NCBI GenBank assembly: GCA_963719135.1
Contig: CAVRAZ010000001.1
Coordinates: 744,001-808,000, forward strand
Reading direction: 5' to 3'
DNA: 64,000 nucleotides
DNA from: CAVRAZ01 sp963719135
GTDB lineage: Bacteria; Pseudomonadota; Gammaproteobacteria; DSM-19610
Notes under the pieces: model-generated
Told to the model about the DNA's origin: nothing
The model's database searches: none
The model's input: the letters and a program-made list of their open reading frames with translations, nothing else
Shown: piece after piece, positions 57,101 through 64,000 of the stretch
Layout of the letters: the number at the start of each line of letters is the position of its first letter
Numbering within the stretch: the stretch's first letter is position 1
Made by a program: the position numbers and the translations under genes

Positions 57101-57119
57101 CCCAAGCACCTTTTTTCAT
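51117..57119 (-). CDS. Giant membrane-anchored GH94-family glycoside phosphorylase
   Basis: The ATG at 57119 gives a signal ('GAWGFLLAVWMQAAFAHA') and 2000 residues. A beta-rich region of about 150 residues comes first. A long multi-span membrane region follows (about 180-1000, for example 'LSLTLAGMAAFPLLKTIIE'). The C-terminal thousand residues are a GH94/cyclic-glucan-synthase C-terminal-like phosphorylase: 'DGNTLHVLTPFTPRPFDHEM', 'FYQASGAFGFRDQLQDAVNM', and the catalytic Asp region 'GTGDWNDGLDAIG' near residue 1710. Cyclic beta-1,2-glucan synthases also carry a GT84 transferase, which I do not see. It may lengthen or phosphorolyse beta-glucan at the envelope. The upstream MITE excludes an earlier start. 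Confidence 0.8.
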   Translation of the reverse strand: MKKGAWGFLLAVWMQAAFAHAASVSFIDARQQGSFNIGAAQASLSRIFAGAPINHDVVAVDYRLPGRTAAGVWAKGYPAGLAKGQTDVIDLGVYLPAAPSGEIATAVEIKGSAGTQRIPVPLQPGWNRVRELLDWNRIGALNETVLVIERTGGADPAVGRVWLDLAFQPLALREKLRATLWGRMGGVAAFSLLLGMLVAVLRRQRRVRVKGFARDLAYGVSAVLITSSAIGTYALGTASPLDSGWLCLCVAGAGALTSLLLTLTLAGRPLFAGEAMRSALFPGLLAAAASREVLWMAPASPESFFQLSGFGAALFVLILHSANIYRLASRKKHLGPIDGAVIVATPFVFGLLLALQTFHQFALQALLIFAVGEFIANAASLINRERPLFSLEVHRALVVLAVLVTVAPHIAALGSGTAAASLPAELRPVVAVIATLLSQGPLWAIVYLLTGLVLGAIRGNRPSGGVAQDDAIRGMKKGMVFGGVLMGLLQAVHVLVDLSWLQDLYSSAPVLSLTLAGMAAFPLLKTIIETFDGSQSFFGRAARAYQDPVLLLRGMILGLAAAFGLGADFPELPTATRIGFGAVAGALAFSGVSLLRDLLFAARGIGGVKSWRGYLVECGLGMFVGAGIGFYLDAAQLPIIRTKFELYNSFGLDPLEIVKWCHQLRTTAPNEFTALVSRWGHITLPAASGGSQILFNEALMGVIGWGIAAPLFAINKAFLAAALNRDAASIRRLSTRAGVADLADGTVHVLRWGLWMAPPIFTFLRPMAEAAWYNQDGLIRTGFALVNSLTHDAAGFTAWSLTVFSWIIGYAWFQVLIWIDHMGLRVATLVNLSFIGLDRLDERCAAFVGREATARFIPEGVKRFTTWAPLLIPFYLPAGAQWEQVFSAGSAIQARQAGAAPGLVSLLIAALATAGIATVLFRLRRKYAERREAQNERTLRLVNNGYSVELKKSGAINSFLHENGMGVSRCAFEKVDPSGRILFVVEAGENGAPHKAWPVLGNYPQEMFNPSAFDGDGDRIKVVNSANDVCVTVTIRLPGRNDAVELWEVELEDLSGRARKLMLVPYLEWMLNRPDADRNHTQYNRLFPEMSYRADLNTLVAFHRSTRLYGWLASSVPPKGFLTVRVDFIGRAGSIWTPRALETLAFRPALDAGACPAFDPVGALLLDTPVPAHGRTACRIQIGCDAVKERVEQLVLRHLKPQVDASLRGRTLQKRMPQIGHGEIPAGTPERYAAYSDDGNTLHVLTPFTPRPFDHEMANALGHVVAVTNQGLHSSASGNSQQNRLTPDRADLVGSQIPSEAIYLYDEESGEWFSPCYDPLKDRTAAHEMAFSLDGSALFRMRKGDIETELSVHVPVSDPAGVYLLKIRNAGGAPRRLRVAPYFQIVLADSPEQAGALRVAHAADGGALYFENPRNRFHSGTCFVTMSEPAETFTLQRGSFFGAGRSFARPVMVETGVPAPAGSDAFPVAALLATVEIPAGGEHVISIVLGEADSRRQAEECARKFRAVETAAQSLQFTRDWWVALQSTLKVETSDPEFDAYVKWMKYQTLSERIWARKGFYQASGAFGFRDQLQDAVNMIWVDPVLARAQLILHAAQQFPEGDVAHWFFLQQDGRTGFLFRSHASDNLLWLGWGIGEYVRMTGDRSILDERISYLKAETPLAPLPAGKQGMGFFPLRSPRSDSVYNHVMRALDRVLEKRIGRNGLPLMGTGDWNDGLDAIGSQGRGESVWMAFFLVCILKNLLPIISERCGAGRSDYYEQAMLRLGRAIEKVWRGDRYLRALHDDGTEIGVAGAGYWETTALGAAWAVFAGINPERSRTALDTALRVLERDKVILLGWPPLRADTKPYLGRSSNYPEGVRENGGMYSHGVQWLTRACRRVSEQLAVRGDAAGAQHYRDAAVRLWYKISAIPHARGAEIETYGGQPNQQCADCLTVQDPGRMIWSGYTGAAGWMLRQACESVIGAELVNNQVKLPDDVDQPRGGLTVKGIRRNLAESPFKR

Positions 57120-57197
57120 CCGTGAAATCTGCCCGTTCCTGCCCATTTGTGCAATCCAATGTTTTTGAAGGCACCGGGTGCTGATGAACGCTGATGC

Positions 57198-57340
57198 AAA
57201 TGGCACTTACTTAAGCCCAGAACTGCCGTCATCCCGGCGAAGGCCGGGATCCAGAATCTACAATAGTGGTAGTTTTCCTGGATTCCGGCCTTCGCCGGAA
57301 TGACGAAACCCGTGAATTCGGGGTTAAGTGAGCGCCATTT
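57198..57340. mobile_element. MITE-like element, family I, copy 2
   Basis: AAATGGCACTTACTTAAG at the left and TTAAGTGAGCGCCATTT at the right are imperfect inverted termini. The interior is the reverse complement of 27466-27580, including the GGCGAAGGCCGG hairpin and the phrase CTACAATAGTGGTAG. This copy lacks the nested element. It lies just upstream of the GH94 gene and may carry its promoter region. The rest of 57341-57550 holds no gene. Confidence 0.75.
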
Positions 57341-57550
57341 ACGCTAGTGCGCTTTCGGACCACTCCATATTCACAGACCCCAGTAATGCTCACGAAGAAT
57401 CACTTTCTGACGCCACCTGAGGCGGCGGCCGAATGGTTCACCCGAGGCGGTGGGCTGAGAAGTCGGGATCGGGTGCCTTGAATCGCGCCGGGTTTCCCGG
57501 AGACTCGTTTGTTTGAGTCAGGCCGCCATGGCTGACTCGTCCCGTTGGCA

Positions 57551-57840
57551 TTAATACCGCGCTTCCAACTCCGCCGATGGTATGTTGCCAATGGACTCAA
57601 GCAACCGGCGGTTGTTGAACCAGTCCACCCAATCCAGCGTGGCGTATTCCACCGCATCGATGTTTCGGCAGGGTCGCCGGCGACGGATGACCTCGGTCTT
57701 GTACCGACCCTTGACCGTTTCCGCCAGGGGGTTGTCGTAAGAGTCCCCACGACTGCCAACTGACGATTCAATGCCGGCCTCAGCCGGTCGCCCTGCGTAC
57801 CGGATTGACAAGTATTGGCAGCCGCGGTCAGCATGAGTAA
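57551..57840 (-). pseudogene. IS3-family transposase (integrase) 3' fragment, group 1
   Basis: The minus strand encodes 'THADRGCQYLSIRYAGRPAE', 'VGSRGDSYDNPLAETVKGRY' and 'EYATLDWVDWFNNRRLLESI', ending 'AEARY'. This is the C-terminal half of an IS3-family OrfB with the catalytic D and E regions ('HADRG', 'DSYDNPLAE'). The 5' half is missing beyond about 57840. Confidence 0.8.
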
Positions 57841-57984
57841 GTCGCGATTGTGCCGGAACGCGCGATCGGTGGTCAGAGGCTGGCGTGGCTTCCGTATCGT
57901 CTGGCGGCTGCACCGGGCAATTCGTACGGGCAACAGTCGGGAATCATGCGTTATGGCCATGCCAGCGTGGACCCCCAGGCACCA

Positions 57985-58180
57985 GATTAGTTTGCGACCG
58001 ATCGCGGCCGGCCAGCCCAACCAGAATGCGAACGCTGAATCGTTCAACGAGCGTCTGCGCAATGAGGCTTGAACGAGCACCGGTTTCCGAACCTGGCACG
58101 CGGGCGAGCCATCATCGAGGCTTGGCGCCGTGAGTACAACGAGGAACGACCGAAGAAGACAGTGGGCGGCCTGCCCTGCA
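57985..58180 (+). pseudogene. IS3-family transposase 3' fragment, group 2
   Basis: On the plus strand 'QPNQNANAESFNERLRNE' and, after a one-base break near 58068, 'LNEHRFPNLARGRAIIEAWR' and 'REYNEERPKKTVGGL' match the C-terminus of a different IS3-family OrfB (IS407/IS2-like). It is back to back with the group 1 fragment, so two elements have been joined by deletion. Confidence 0.75.
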
Positions 58181-58327
58181 CCGCGCCCGAGGCCGGGTGC
58201 ATACCGGGCCTGATGGACCGCTTCAAAGTGGCACTGAACGATCTGCGGAGCGTGGCGGATGCGCGCGGCGCCTGCCGGAACTACTGGGTGAAGTTCTGCC
58301 GCACTACGATGGAAAAGGCTTGGTAGC

Positions 58328-58368
58328 ACACCTTGGCGGTATGTACTCAGGCATACTCGCCAAGGTGT
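58328..58368. terminator. Hairpin downstream of tRNA-fMet
   Basis: ACACCTTGGCG (58328-58338) and CGCCAAGGTGT (58358-58368) are exact inverted repeats, extended by GTATG/CATAC. It lies nine bases beyond the tRNA 3' end on the minus strand. There is no T-run, so it may be a processing or transposon-end structure instead of a standard terminator. Confidence 0.45.
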
Positions 58369-58376
58369 CTATGGAA

Positions 58377-58453
<77 letters not shown>

Positions 58454-58561
58454 TCTGGAGCCGTGCATTGTAATCAGTCAGCCGGGGTATCGCAAGGCCG
58501 AATCCGCCGTTTTTTCCAGGGATTAGCCCCGCGAGGAGTGCCCGGCGCCGGGCGCGGCCGG

Positions 58562-59995
58562 CTACAGGACCGAATAACAGAGCGACAGCAGGCCACCGGG
58601 GAACAGGCCGAGGAGCAGCACCGCCAACCCGTTGACAGCCAGGCCGAATCCCATGTCGAACTCGGTGGTGATCGGGGTCTTGTCCTCGGCCGCGTCGAAG
58701 TACATGACCTTGACCAGGCGGATGTAATAGAACGCACCGATCACCGAGAAGAACACGGCGGCGGCGGCCAGCCAGACCAGGTCGACGTTGATCACCGCCT
58801 GCAGCACGGTCAGCTTGGCGTAGAAGCCGACGGTCGGCGGCACGCCGGCCATCGAGAACATCAGCACCATCATGAGGAAGGCGTACCAGGGGCTGCGCTG
58901 GTTGAGGCCCTTGAAGTCGGCGATCTCCTCGGCCTCGAAACCGGCGCGGCTCAGGAGGATGATCATGCCGAAGGCGCCGGTGGCCATGATCGCATAGGTG
59001 ATGATGTAGAACATCGCCGCGGCGTAACCCTGTTCGGTGCCGGCGAGGATGCCCAGCAGCAGGAAACCGACGTGCGAGATGGTCGAGTATGCCAGCATGC
59101 GCTTGAGGTTGGTCTGGGCCACGGCGACCACGTTGCCGATGGCCAGCGATGCGACCGACAGGATGATCAGCATGCCCTGCCAGTCGGGCTGCGCCGTGCT
59201 CAGTGAGTCGACCAGCACGCGGATCACCAGCGCGAACGCGGCGATCTTGGGCGCGCTGCCGAGATAGGCCGTCACCGGCGTCGGCGCGCCCTGGTAGACG
59301 TCGGGCACCCACATATGGAACGGCACCGCGCCCAGCTTGAAGGCCAGGCCGACCACCAGGAACACCACGGCGAACACGACCAGCGGCGAGACTTCTTCCT
59401 TGGCGGCCAGCACCGCGGCGATTTCCGAGATGTTCAGCGTGCCGGTCACGCCGTAGAGCATGGAAATGCCGTACAGCAGGATGCCGGACGCCAGCGCGCC
59501 CAGCACGAAGTATTTCATGGCGGCTTCCGTGCAGGCGTAGCAGTCGCGGTGATAGGCCAACATCGCGTACAGGCTGAGCGACAGCAGTTCCAGGCCAAGG
59601 TAAACAGTCAGCATGCTGTGCGCCGAGACCATCACCATCATGCCCAGCATGCCGAGCAGACCGAGCACGTAGAACTCGCCTTTGAAGAGACCACGCACCT
59701 GCAGATAGCGGCGCGAATACAGGAACGCGGCGAAGGTGGTGATGTAGATGAACACCTTGAGCACCGAGGCCATCGGATCGGCGACGAACTGACCGAACAG
59801 CGCCACTTCGGGCGTCGTCACCTGGGTCGCGAGCGTGATGACGGTGGCCAGCACCAGCGTCATCTGGCTCAGCCAGTAGGTGACGGCGCGTTCGGCGTCT
59901 TTCAGAAACAGATCGACGACCAGGATCGCACAGGTCATCGCCAGCACGAAAATCTCGGGCGCCAGCAGCAGGTATTCGGAGGTATCCGGACTCAT
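58562..59995 (-). CDS. nuoN: NADH-quinone oxidoreductase subunit N
   Basis: This is a 477-residue membrane subunit of complex I with about 14 spans. Proton-channel residues are in 'LGLELLSLSLYAMLA' (Glu), 'LAFKLGAVPFHMWVPDVYQG' (Lys and the conserved HxWxPD) and 'LVIRVLVDSL'. The start at 59995 ('MSPDTSEYLLLAPEI') was chosen over longer in-frame options because it matches the family and follows nuoM by 14 bases. It is the last gene of the operon. Confidence 0.96.
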   Translation of the reverse strand: MSPDTSEYLLLAPEIFVLAMTCAILVVDLFLKDAERAVTYWLSQMTLVLATVITLATQVTTPEVALFGQFVADPMASVLKVFIYITTFAAFLYSRRYLQVRGLFKGEFYVLGLLGMLGMMVMVSAHSMLTVYLGLELLSLSLYAMLAYHRDCYACTEAAMKYFVLGALASGILLYGISMLYGVTGTLNISEIAAVLAAKEEVSPLVVFAVVFLVVGLAFKLGAVPFHMWVPDVYQGAPTPVTAYLGSAPKIAAFALVIRVLVDSLSTAQPDWQGMLIILSVASLAIGNVVAVAQTNLKRMLAYSTISHVGFLLLGILAGTEQGYAAAMFYIITYAIMATGAFGMIILLSRAGFEAEEIADFKGLNQRSPWYAFLMMVLMFSMAGVPPTVGFYAKLTVLQAVINVDLVWLAAAAVFFSVIGAFYYIRLVKVMYFDAAEDKTPITTEFDMGFGLAVNGLAVLLLGLFPGGLLSLCYSVL

Positions 59996-60009
59996 GTACG
60001 AAGCACCCT

Positions 60010-61522
60010 CTAGATTTTTGATACCGCCACGTGCGCGATCAGGTTCTGGATAGTCGCGTGCATGGTCTCGACCAGCGGCGCCGGCCACAGACCCAGCAGC
60101 AACACGGCGAACGCCAGGCTGCCGAGGATCAGCGCCTCGCGCCCGTTGAGGTCCTTGAGCGCGGCGACCTGCTCATTGCCGACGGCGCCGAAGACGACGC
60201 GCTTGACCAGCCACAGGCTGTAGGCGGCGCCCAGGATCAGCGTGGTGGCGGCCAGGAACGCGAACCAGAAATTGGCCTTGAAGCTGGCTATGATCACCAT
60301 GAATTCGCCGATGAAGCCCGAGGTGCCCGGCAGGCCCGAGTTGGCCAGGGCGAACAGCACCATGAAGGCGGCGAACACCGGCATGGTGTTGACCACGCCG
60401 CCGTAGTCGGCGATCTCGCGGCTGTGCACGCGGTCATAGAGCACGCCGACGCAGAGGAACAGTGCGCCGGAAATGAACCCGTGCGAGATCATCTGCACCA
60501 TGCCGCCCTCCATGCCCAGCGCCGCGCCCTGGGCGTTGCCGGCGTTGTGCTCGACGATGCTGAACACCAGGAAGAAGCCCAGCGTCGCGAAGCCCATGTG
60601 CGCGATCGACGAATAGGCGATGAGCTTTTTCATGTCGCTCTGCACCAGCGCGACGAAGCCGATGTAGACCACGGCCACCAGCGACATCAGGATGATCAGC
60701 CAGTCCAGTTCGCGGCTGGCGTCGGGCGTGATCGGCAGACTGAAGCGCAGGAAGCCGTAACCGCCGATCTTCAGCATGATCGCCGCCAGGATCACCGAAC
60801 CGCCGGTCGGCGCCTCGACGTGGGCGTCGGGCAGCCAGGTGTGCACCGGCCACATCGGCACCTTGACCGCGAACGCCAGCAGGAAGGCGAAGAAGATCAG
60901 GATCTGCTCGGTGAGGCCGAGCTTGAGCACGTAGAAATCGAGGATGTTGAAGCTGCCCGACTGCGTGTACATATAGATCAGCGCGACCAGCATGAACACC
61001 GAGCCGAGGAAGGTATAGAGGAAGAACTTGATGGTCGCGTACACGCGCCGCGGCCCGCCCCACACGCCGATGATGAGGAACATGGGGATCAGCATGGCTT
61101 CCCAGAAGACGTAGAACAGCACCGCGTCCAGCGCCGAGAACACGCCGTTCATCAGCCCTTCCATGATCAGGAACGCCGCCATGTACTGCGCGGGTTTGGT
61201 CTTGATCACCTCCCACCCGGCCAGCACCACCAGCACGGTGGTGAAGGTGGTCAGGATGATCAGCGGCATGGCGATGCCGTCTATACCTAAGTGGTAGTAG
61301 ACGTTGAAGGTCGGGATCCAGCTCGACCTTCTCCTGGAACTGCATCGCCGCGGTGGAGCTGTCGAAGCCGGTGAAGAGCAGCAGGCTCAACAGAAACGTG
61401 ACCATCGAAAATGCCAGCGCGATCGGCCGCGGATTCCAGCCGCGGTCGCTGCCGGCCAGGATCAGGAGCCCGCCGACGATGGGGAGCCAGATCACGAAAC
61501 TGAGTAATGGGGAACTACCCAT
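60010..61522 (-). CDS. nuoM: NADH-quinone oxidoreductase subunit M, frame interrupted
   Basis: The N-terminus is read from 61522 ('SPLLSFVIWLPIVGGLLILA' to 'AAMQFQEKV'). Near 61320 the frame shifts by one base, and the sense continues as 'WIPTFNVYYHLGIDGIAMPL' through 'YVFWEAMLIPMFLIIGVWGG' (proton-channel Glu), 'VKVPMWPVHTWLPDAHVEAP' (Lys and HxWLPDAH) to a stop at 60010. Total length is about 503 residues, normal for NuoM. The flanking nuo genes are intact, so the break is more likely a sequence error than a real mutation. An internal start at 61269 would lack the first spans. Confidence 0.9.
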
Positions 61523-61553
61523 TTAGCTTTTCCTTGGTTTGTTTGAAATAACT

Positions 61554-61772
61554 TTTAAACCGCGAAGGACGCTAAGGACGCGAAGGTGAGAAACTTTGTT
61601 TGTTCACGTCCCCTGCCACTCCTGCGGCACTCAGCCGAACCATTGGACTCCACGCAAGCGCGCAATTCCAAACCCATAAGGTGACGTGGACGCATGCGCA
61701 TTTGTCAGCACGCCGACTCGATCCACCCAAACAACGAGAACCTTCGCGTCCTTTGCGTCCTTCGCGGTTAAA
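61554..61772. repeat. Inverted-repeat element between nuoL and nuoM
   Basis: Left arm 61554-61586 contains CCGCGAAGGACGCTAAGGAC; right arm 61741-61772 is its near-perfect complement (CCTTCGCGTCCTTTGCGTCC...). About 150 bases separate them. Each arm contains a direct AAGGACGC duplication. It sits inside the nuo operon, so the transcript would carry a very stable stem. No gene lies in the 259-base gap. Confidence 0.75.
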
Positions 61773-61781
61773 TCCAAAAAT

Positions 61782-63743
61782 CTAAACACCAGGCCGCATC
61801 CACAGGAACCAGCTCAGCAACAGCAGCAGCCCCAGGATCATGCCGAACGCATAGGTATAGAGGTACCCCGTCTGCACCCTGCGCACGACACCGGCCACCC
61901 AGCCGACGGCGCGGGCGCTGCCGTTGACGAACAGACCGTCGATCAGCAGCACGTCGCCCAGTTTCCACAACAGCCACCCTGTCCCGCGCGCGCCGCCGGC
62001 GAACACCACCTGGTTGAAGTCGTCGGCGTAGTATTTGTTGACCAGCAGCTTGTAGAGGCCGGAAAAGCGCCGGGCGACCGCGTCGGCCAGCGACGGGTTC
62101 TTCATGTAGACATACCAGGCGGTCAAGACACCCGCGATCGCGAGATAGATCGCCGGGCTGGCGAAGGCGTGCACGACGAACGCCACGGGGCCCTGGTAAT
62201 GCTCGGCCAGTTCACGGATCACGTCGTGCTGCGGCAGGACGTGGATGGCGCCGCCGAAGTAGTCGCCGAACACCACGGGATCGAGCAGGTAACCCGAGAC
62301 TACCGACGGGATCGCCAGCAACACCAGCGGCAGCGTCACCACCCAGGGCGTTTCGCGCAGGTGTTCGCGCGTGTGATGATCCATGCGCGGTTCGCCGTGG
62401 AACACCAGGAAGTACATGCGGAAGCTGTACAGCGCCGTGACGAACACGCCGAGCAGCACCGACCAGTAGGCGAAGCCGCTGCCGGCGATGTGCGAATCGT
62501 GCACCGCTTCGATGATGGTGTCCTTGGAATAAAACCCGGCGAAGAACGGCGTGCCGATCAGCGCCAGCGTGCCGATCAGCGAGGTGATCCAGGTGATGGG
62601 CATGTACTTGCGCAGGCCGCCCATGTTGCGGATGTCCTGGTCGTGGTGCATGGCGATGATGACCGAGCCGGCGCCGAGGAACAGCAGCGCCTTGAAGAAG
62701 GCGTGGGTCATCAGGTGGAAAATGCCCGCGGCGTAGGCAGACGCGCCCAGCGCGACCGTCATGTACCCGAGCTGCGACAGCGTCGAGTAGGCGATGACGC
62801 GCTTGATGTCGTTCTGCACCACGCCGAGGAAGCCCATGAACAGCGCGGTGATCGCGCCGATCACCAGCACGAAGCTGAGCGCGGTCTCGGACAGCTCGAA
62901 CAGCGGCGACATGCGCGCGACCATGAAAATGCCGGCGGTGACCATGGTCGCGGCGTGGATCAGCGCGGAGATCGGCGTCGGACCTTCCATCGAATCGGGC
63001 AGCCACACGTGCAGCGGCACCTGCGCCGACTTGCCCATCGCGCCGACGAACAGCAGGATGCAGGTCACCGTCATCAGCGACCAGGGCGTGCCGGGAAACA
63101 CCTGGATGGTCGCATCGGCCAGCGACGGCGCGGCGGCGAACACCTGAGCATAGTCCAGCGTGTGGAAGTAGGTTACTACGGCCGCGATGCCCAGCAGAAA
63201 CCCGAAGTCGCCGACGCGGTTGACCAGAAACGCCTTGAGGCTGGCGAAGATCGCGCTCGGGCGCGTGTACCAGAACCCGATCAGCAGATAGGACACCAGA
63301 CCGACCGCCTCCCAGCCGAAGAACAACTGGAGGAAGTTGTTGGACATGACCAGCATCAGCATCGAGAAGGTGAACAGCGCGATATAGCTGAAGAACCGCT
63401 GGTAACCGGGATCGTCGTGCATGTAGCCGATGGTGTAGATGTGCACCATCAGCGAGACGAAGGACACCACCAGGATCATCAGCGCCGTCAGCTTGTCGAT
63501 CAGGAACCCGACCTCGAAGCGGATGCCGTCGGAGACCAGCCAGGTGTAGACCGGGCCGTTGAAGGCCGGCGCGCCGTCCAGCACGAGGTGCTTGAACACC
63601 ACCAGCGACAGGGCGAAGGAGATGGCCACGCCCAGGATCGCGACCCGGTGCGACGCCGTGCGCCCGATCACGTGCCCGAACAGGCCGGCGACGATCGCGC
63701 CGATCAGGGGTGCGAGAACAATGCCCAGATAGACGTTTTCCAT
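61782..63743 (-). CDS. nuoL: NADH-quinone oxidoreductase subunit L
   Basis: The start at 63743 ('MENVYLGIVLAPLIGAIVAG') gives 653 residues, the family length. Conserved segments include 'FFGWEAVGLVSYLLIGFW', 'GAMGKSAQVPLHVWLPDSME' with 'GPTPISALIHAATMVTAGIF', and the long C-terminal lateral helix region. It is the distal proton-pumping subunit of complex I. It follows nuoK by five bases. An in-frame extension upstream overlaps nuoK and is rejected. Confidence 0.96.
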   Translation of the reverse strand: MENVYLGIVLAPLIGAIVAGLFGHVIGRTASHRVAILGVAISFALSLVVFKHLVLDGAPAFNGPVYTWLVSDGIRFEVGFLIDKLTALMILVVSFVSLMVHIYTIGYMHDDPGYQRFFSYIALFTFSMLMLVMSNNFLQLFFGWEAVGLVSYLLIGFWYTRPSAIFASLKAFLVNRVGDFGFLLGIAAVVTYFHTLDYAQVFAAAPSLADATIQVFPGTPWSLMTVTCILLFVGAMGKSAQVPLHVWLPDSMEGPTPISALIHAATMVTAGIFMVARMSPLFELSETALSFVLVIGAITALFMGFLGVVQNDIKRVIAYSTLSQLGYMTVALGASAYAAGIFHLMTHAFFKALLFLGAGSVIIAMHHDQDIRNMGGLRKYMPITWITSLIGTLALIGTPFFAGFYSKDTIIEAVHDSHIAGSGFAYWSVLLGVFVTALYSFRMYFLVFHGEPRMDHHTREHLRETPWVVTLPLVLLAIPSVVSGYLLDPVVFGDYFGGAIHVLPQHDVIRELAEHYQGPVAFVVHAFASPAIYLAIAGVLTAWYVYMKNPSLADAVARRFSGLYKLLVNKYYADDFNQVVFAGGARGTGWLLWKLGDVLLIDGLFVNGSARAVGWVAGVVRRVQTGYLYTYAFGMILGLLLLLSWFLWMRPGV

Positions 63744-63748
63744 GCGGC

Positions 63749-64000
63749 TCAGCCCTTCATGCTGTCCAGGTCGTCGACGTTGATGGTCTGGCGGTTGCGG
63801 AACAGCACCACCAGGATCGCCAGCCCGATCGCCGACTCCGCCGCGGCGACAGTGAGAATGAAGAACACGAACACCTGCCCGGCGGTATCGCCCAGGTAAT
63901 GGGAGAACGCGACGAAGTTGATGTTGACCGCGAGCAGCATCAGTTCGATGCACATCAGCAGAATGATGACGTTCTTGCGGTTCAAAAAGACCCCGGCGAC
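63749..64000 (-). CDS. nuoK: NADH-quinone oxidoreductase subunit K, 5' end beyond window
   Basis: The visible 83 residues end 'RQTINVDDLDSMKG' and include 'NRKNVIILLMCIELMLLAVN' with the two conserved membrane glutamates (in 'CIELM' and 'AAAESAIGLA'). The family is about 101 residues, so roughly 18 N-terminal residues are cut by the window edge; the reading frame stays open to 64000. Confidence 0.93.
   Translation of the reverse strand, partial: VAGVFLNRKNVIILLMCIELMLLAVNINFVAFSHYLGDTAGQVFVFFILTVAAAESAIGLAILVVLFRNRQTINVDDLDSMKG

Noticed and set aside
61686..63899. A 737-codon plus-strand open frame opposite nuoL
   Set aside because: Low-complexity Arg/Gln/Asp/His composition and antisense to a well-conserved complex I subunit.
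61782..63953. A longer nuoL start at 63953
   Set aside because: The extra 70 residues overlap nuoK in another frame and are Arg-rich; the start at 63743 matches NuoL.

Overview
The window is GC-rich DNA, most likely from a gammaproteobacterial chromosome. The evidence is nuoK-L-M-N directly followed by an initiator tRNA-Met, a pst phosphate-uptake operon, an arsR/GAPDH/arsJ arsenic operon, an HAE1-type RND pump, a RatA-like protein and Zwf. It looks like an accessory region with much decay: IS fragments, MITE-like elements, REP-type hairpins and many frame-disrupted genes.

Layout. Bases 1-4243 (minus strand) hold a partly decayed type I restriction-modification locus: hsdM is coupled to a PD-(D/E)XK-like protein, an HTH/nucleotidyltransferase pair sits behind a strong palindromic operator, and a fused hsdR'/hsdS' remnant lies upstream. 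Bases 4615-8477 hold two tandem RCC1-repeat secreted proteins, both frame-broken. Bases 8845-16258 carry an MgtC/DUF4010 membrane protein, a Fic-like protein and pstS-pstC-pstA-pstB-pstS with a candidate Pho box. Bases 16259-28154 are mixed: an lpxR pseudogene, an SDR and a beta-hydroxyacid dehydrogenase, zwf, several secreted or lipoprotein hydrolases and many repeats. Bases 28282-32569 are an arsenic operon (arsR, GAPDH, arsJ, arsP-like permease, redox-disulfide protein). Bases 32896-34439 are a small RatA/UbiA/radical-SAM cluster cut off from its upstream region by an IS1380-type element.

Bases 36266-41319 are the most unusual part: a type III CRISPR accessory cluster without visible cas10 or effector genes or an array, in the order cas6, a 1006-aa UvrD-like helicase with RelE-like and ankyrin regions, csx16, and a Card1-type gene truncated to its CARF domain. 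An IS1380 remnant lies on one side and an IS21 istB fragment on the other. Bases 42697-46974 are an RND efflux pair. Bases 47328-57119 hold a frame-shifted secreted protein and a two-gene carbohydrate module with a 2000-residue membrane-anchored GH94 phosphorylase. Bases 57198-58368 are transposon debris next to tRNA-fMet, and 58562-64000 is the end of the nuo operon.

Single-base frame breaks occur in many genes, including nuoM, which should be functional. Some of the apparent pseudogenes may therefore be sequence errors, and this caveat applies throughout. All family names rest on reading the protein sequence by eye; no database search was run.
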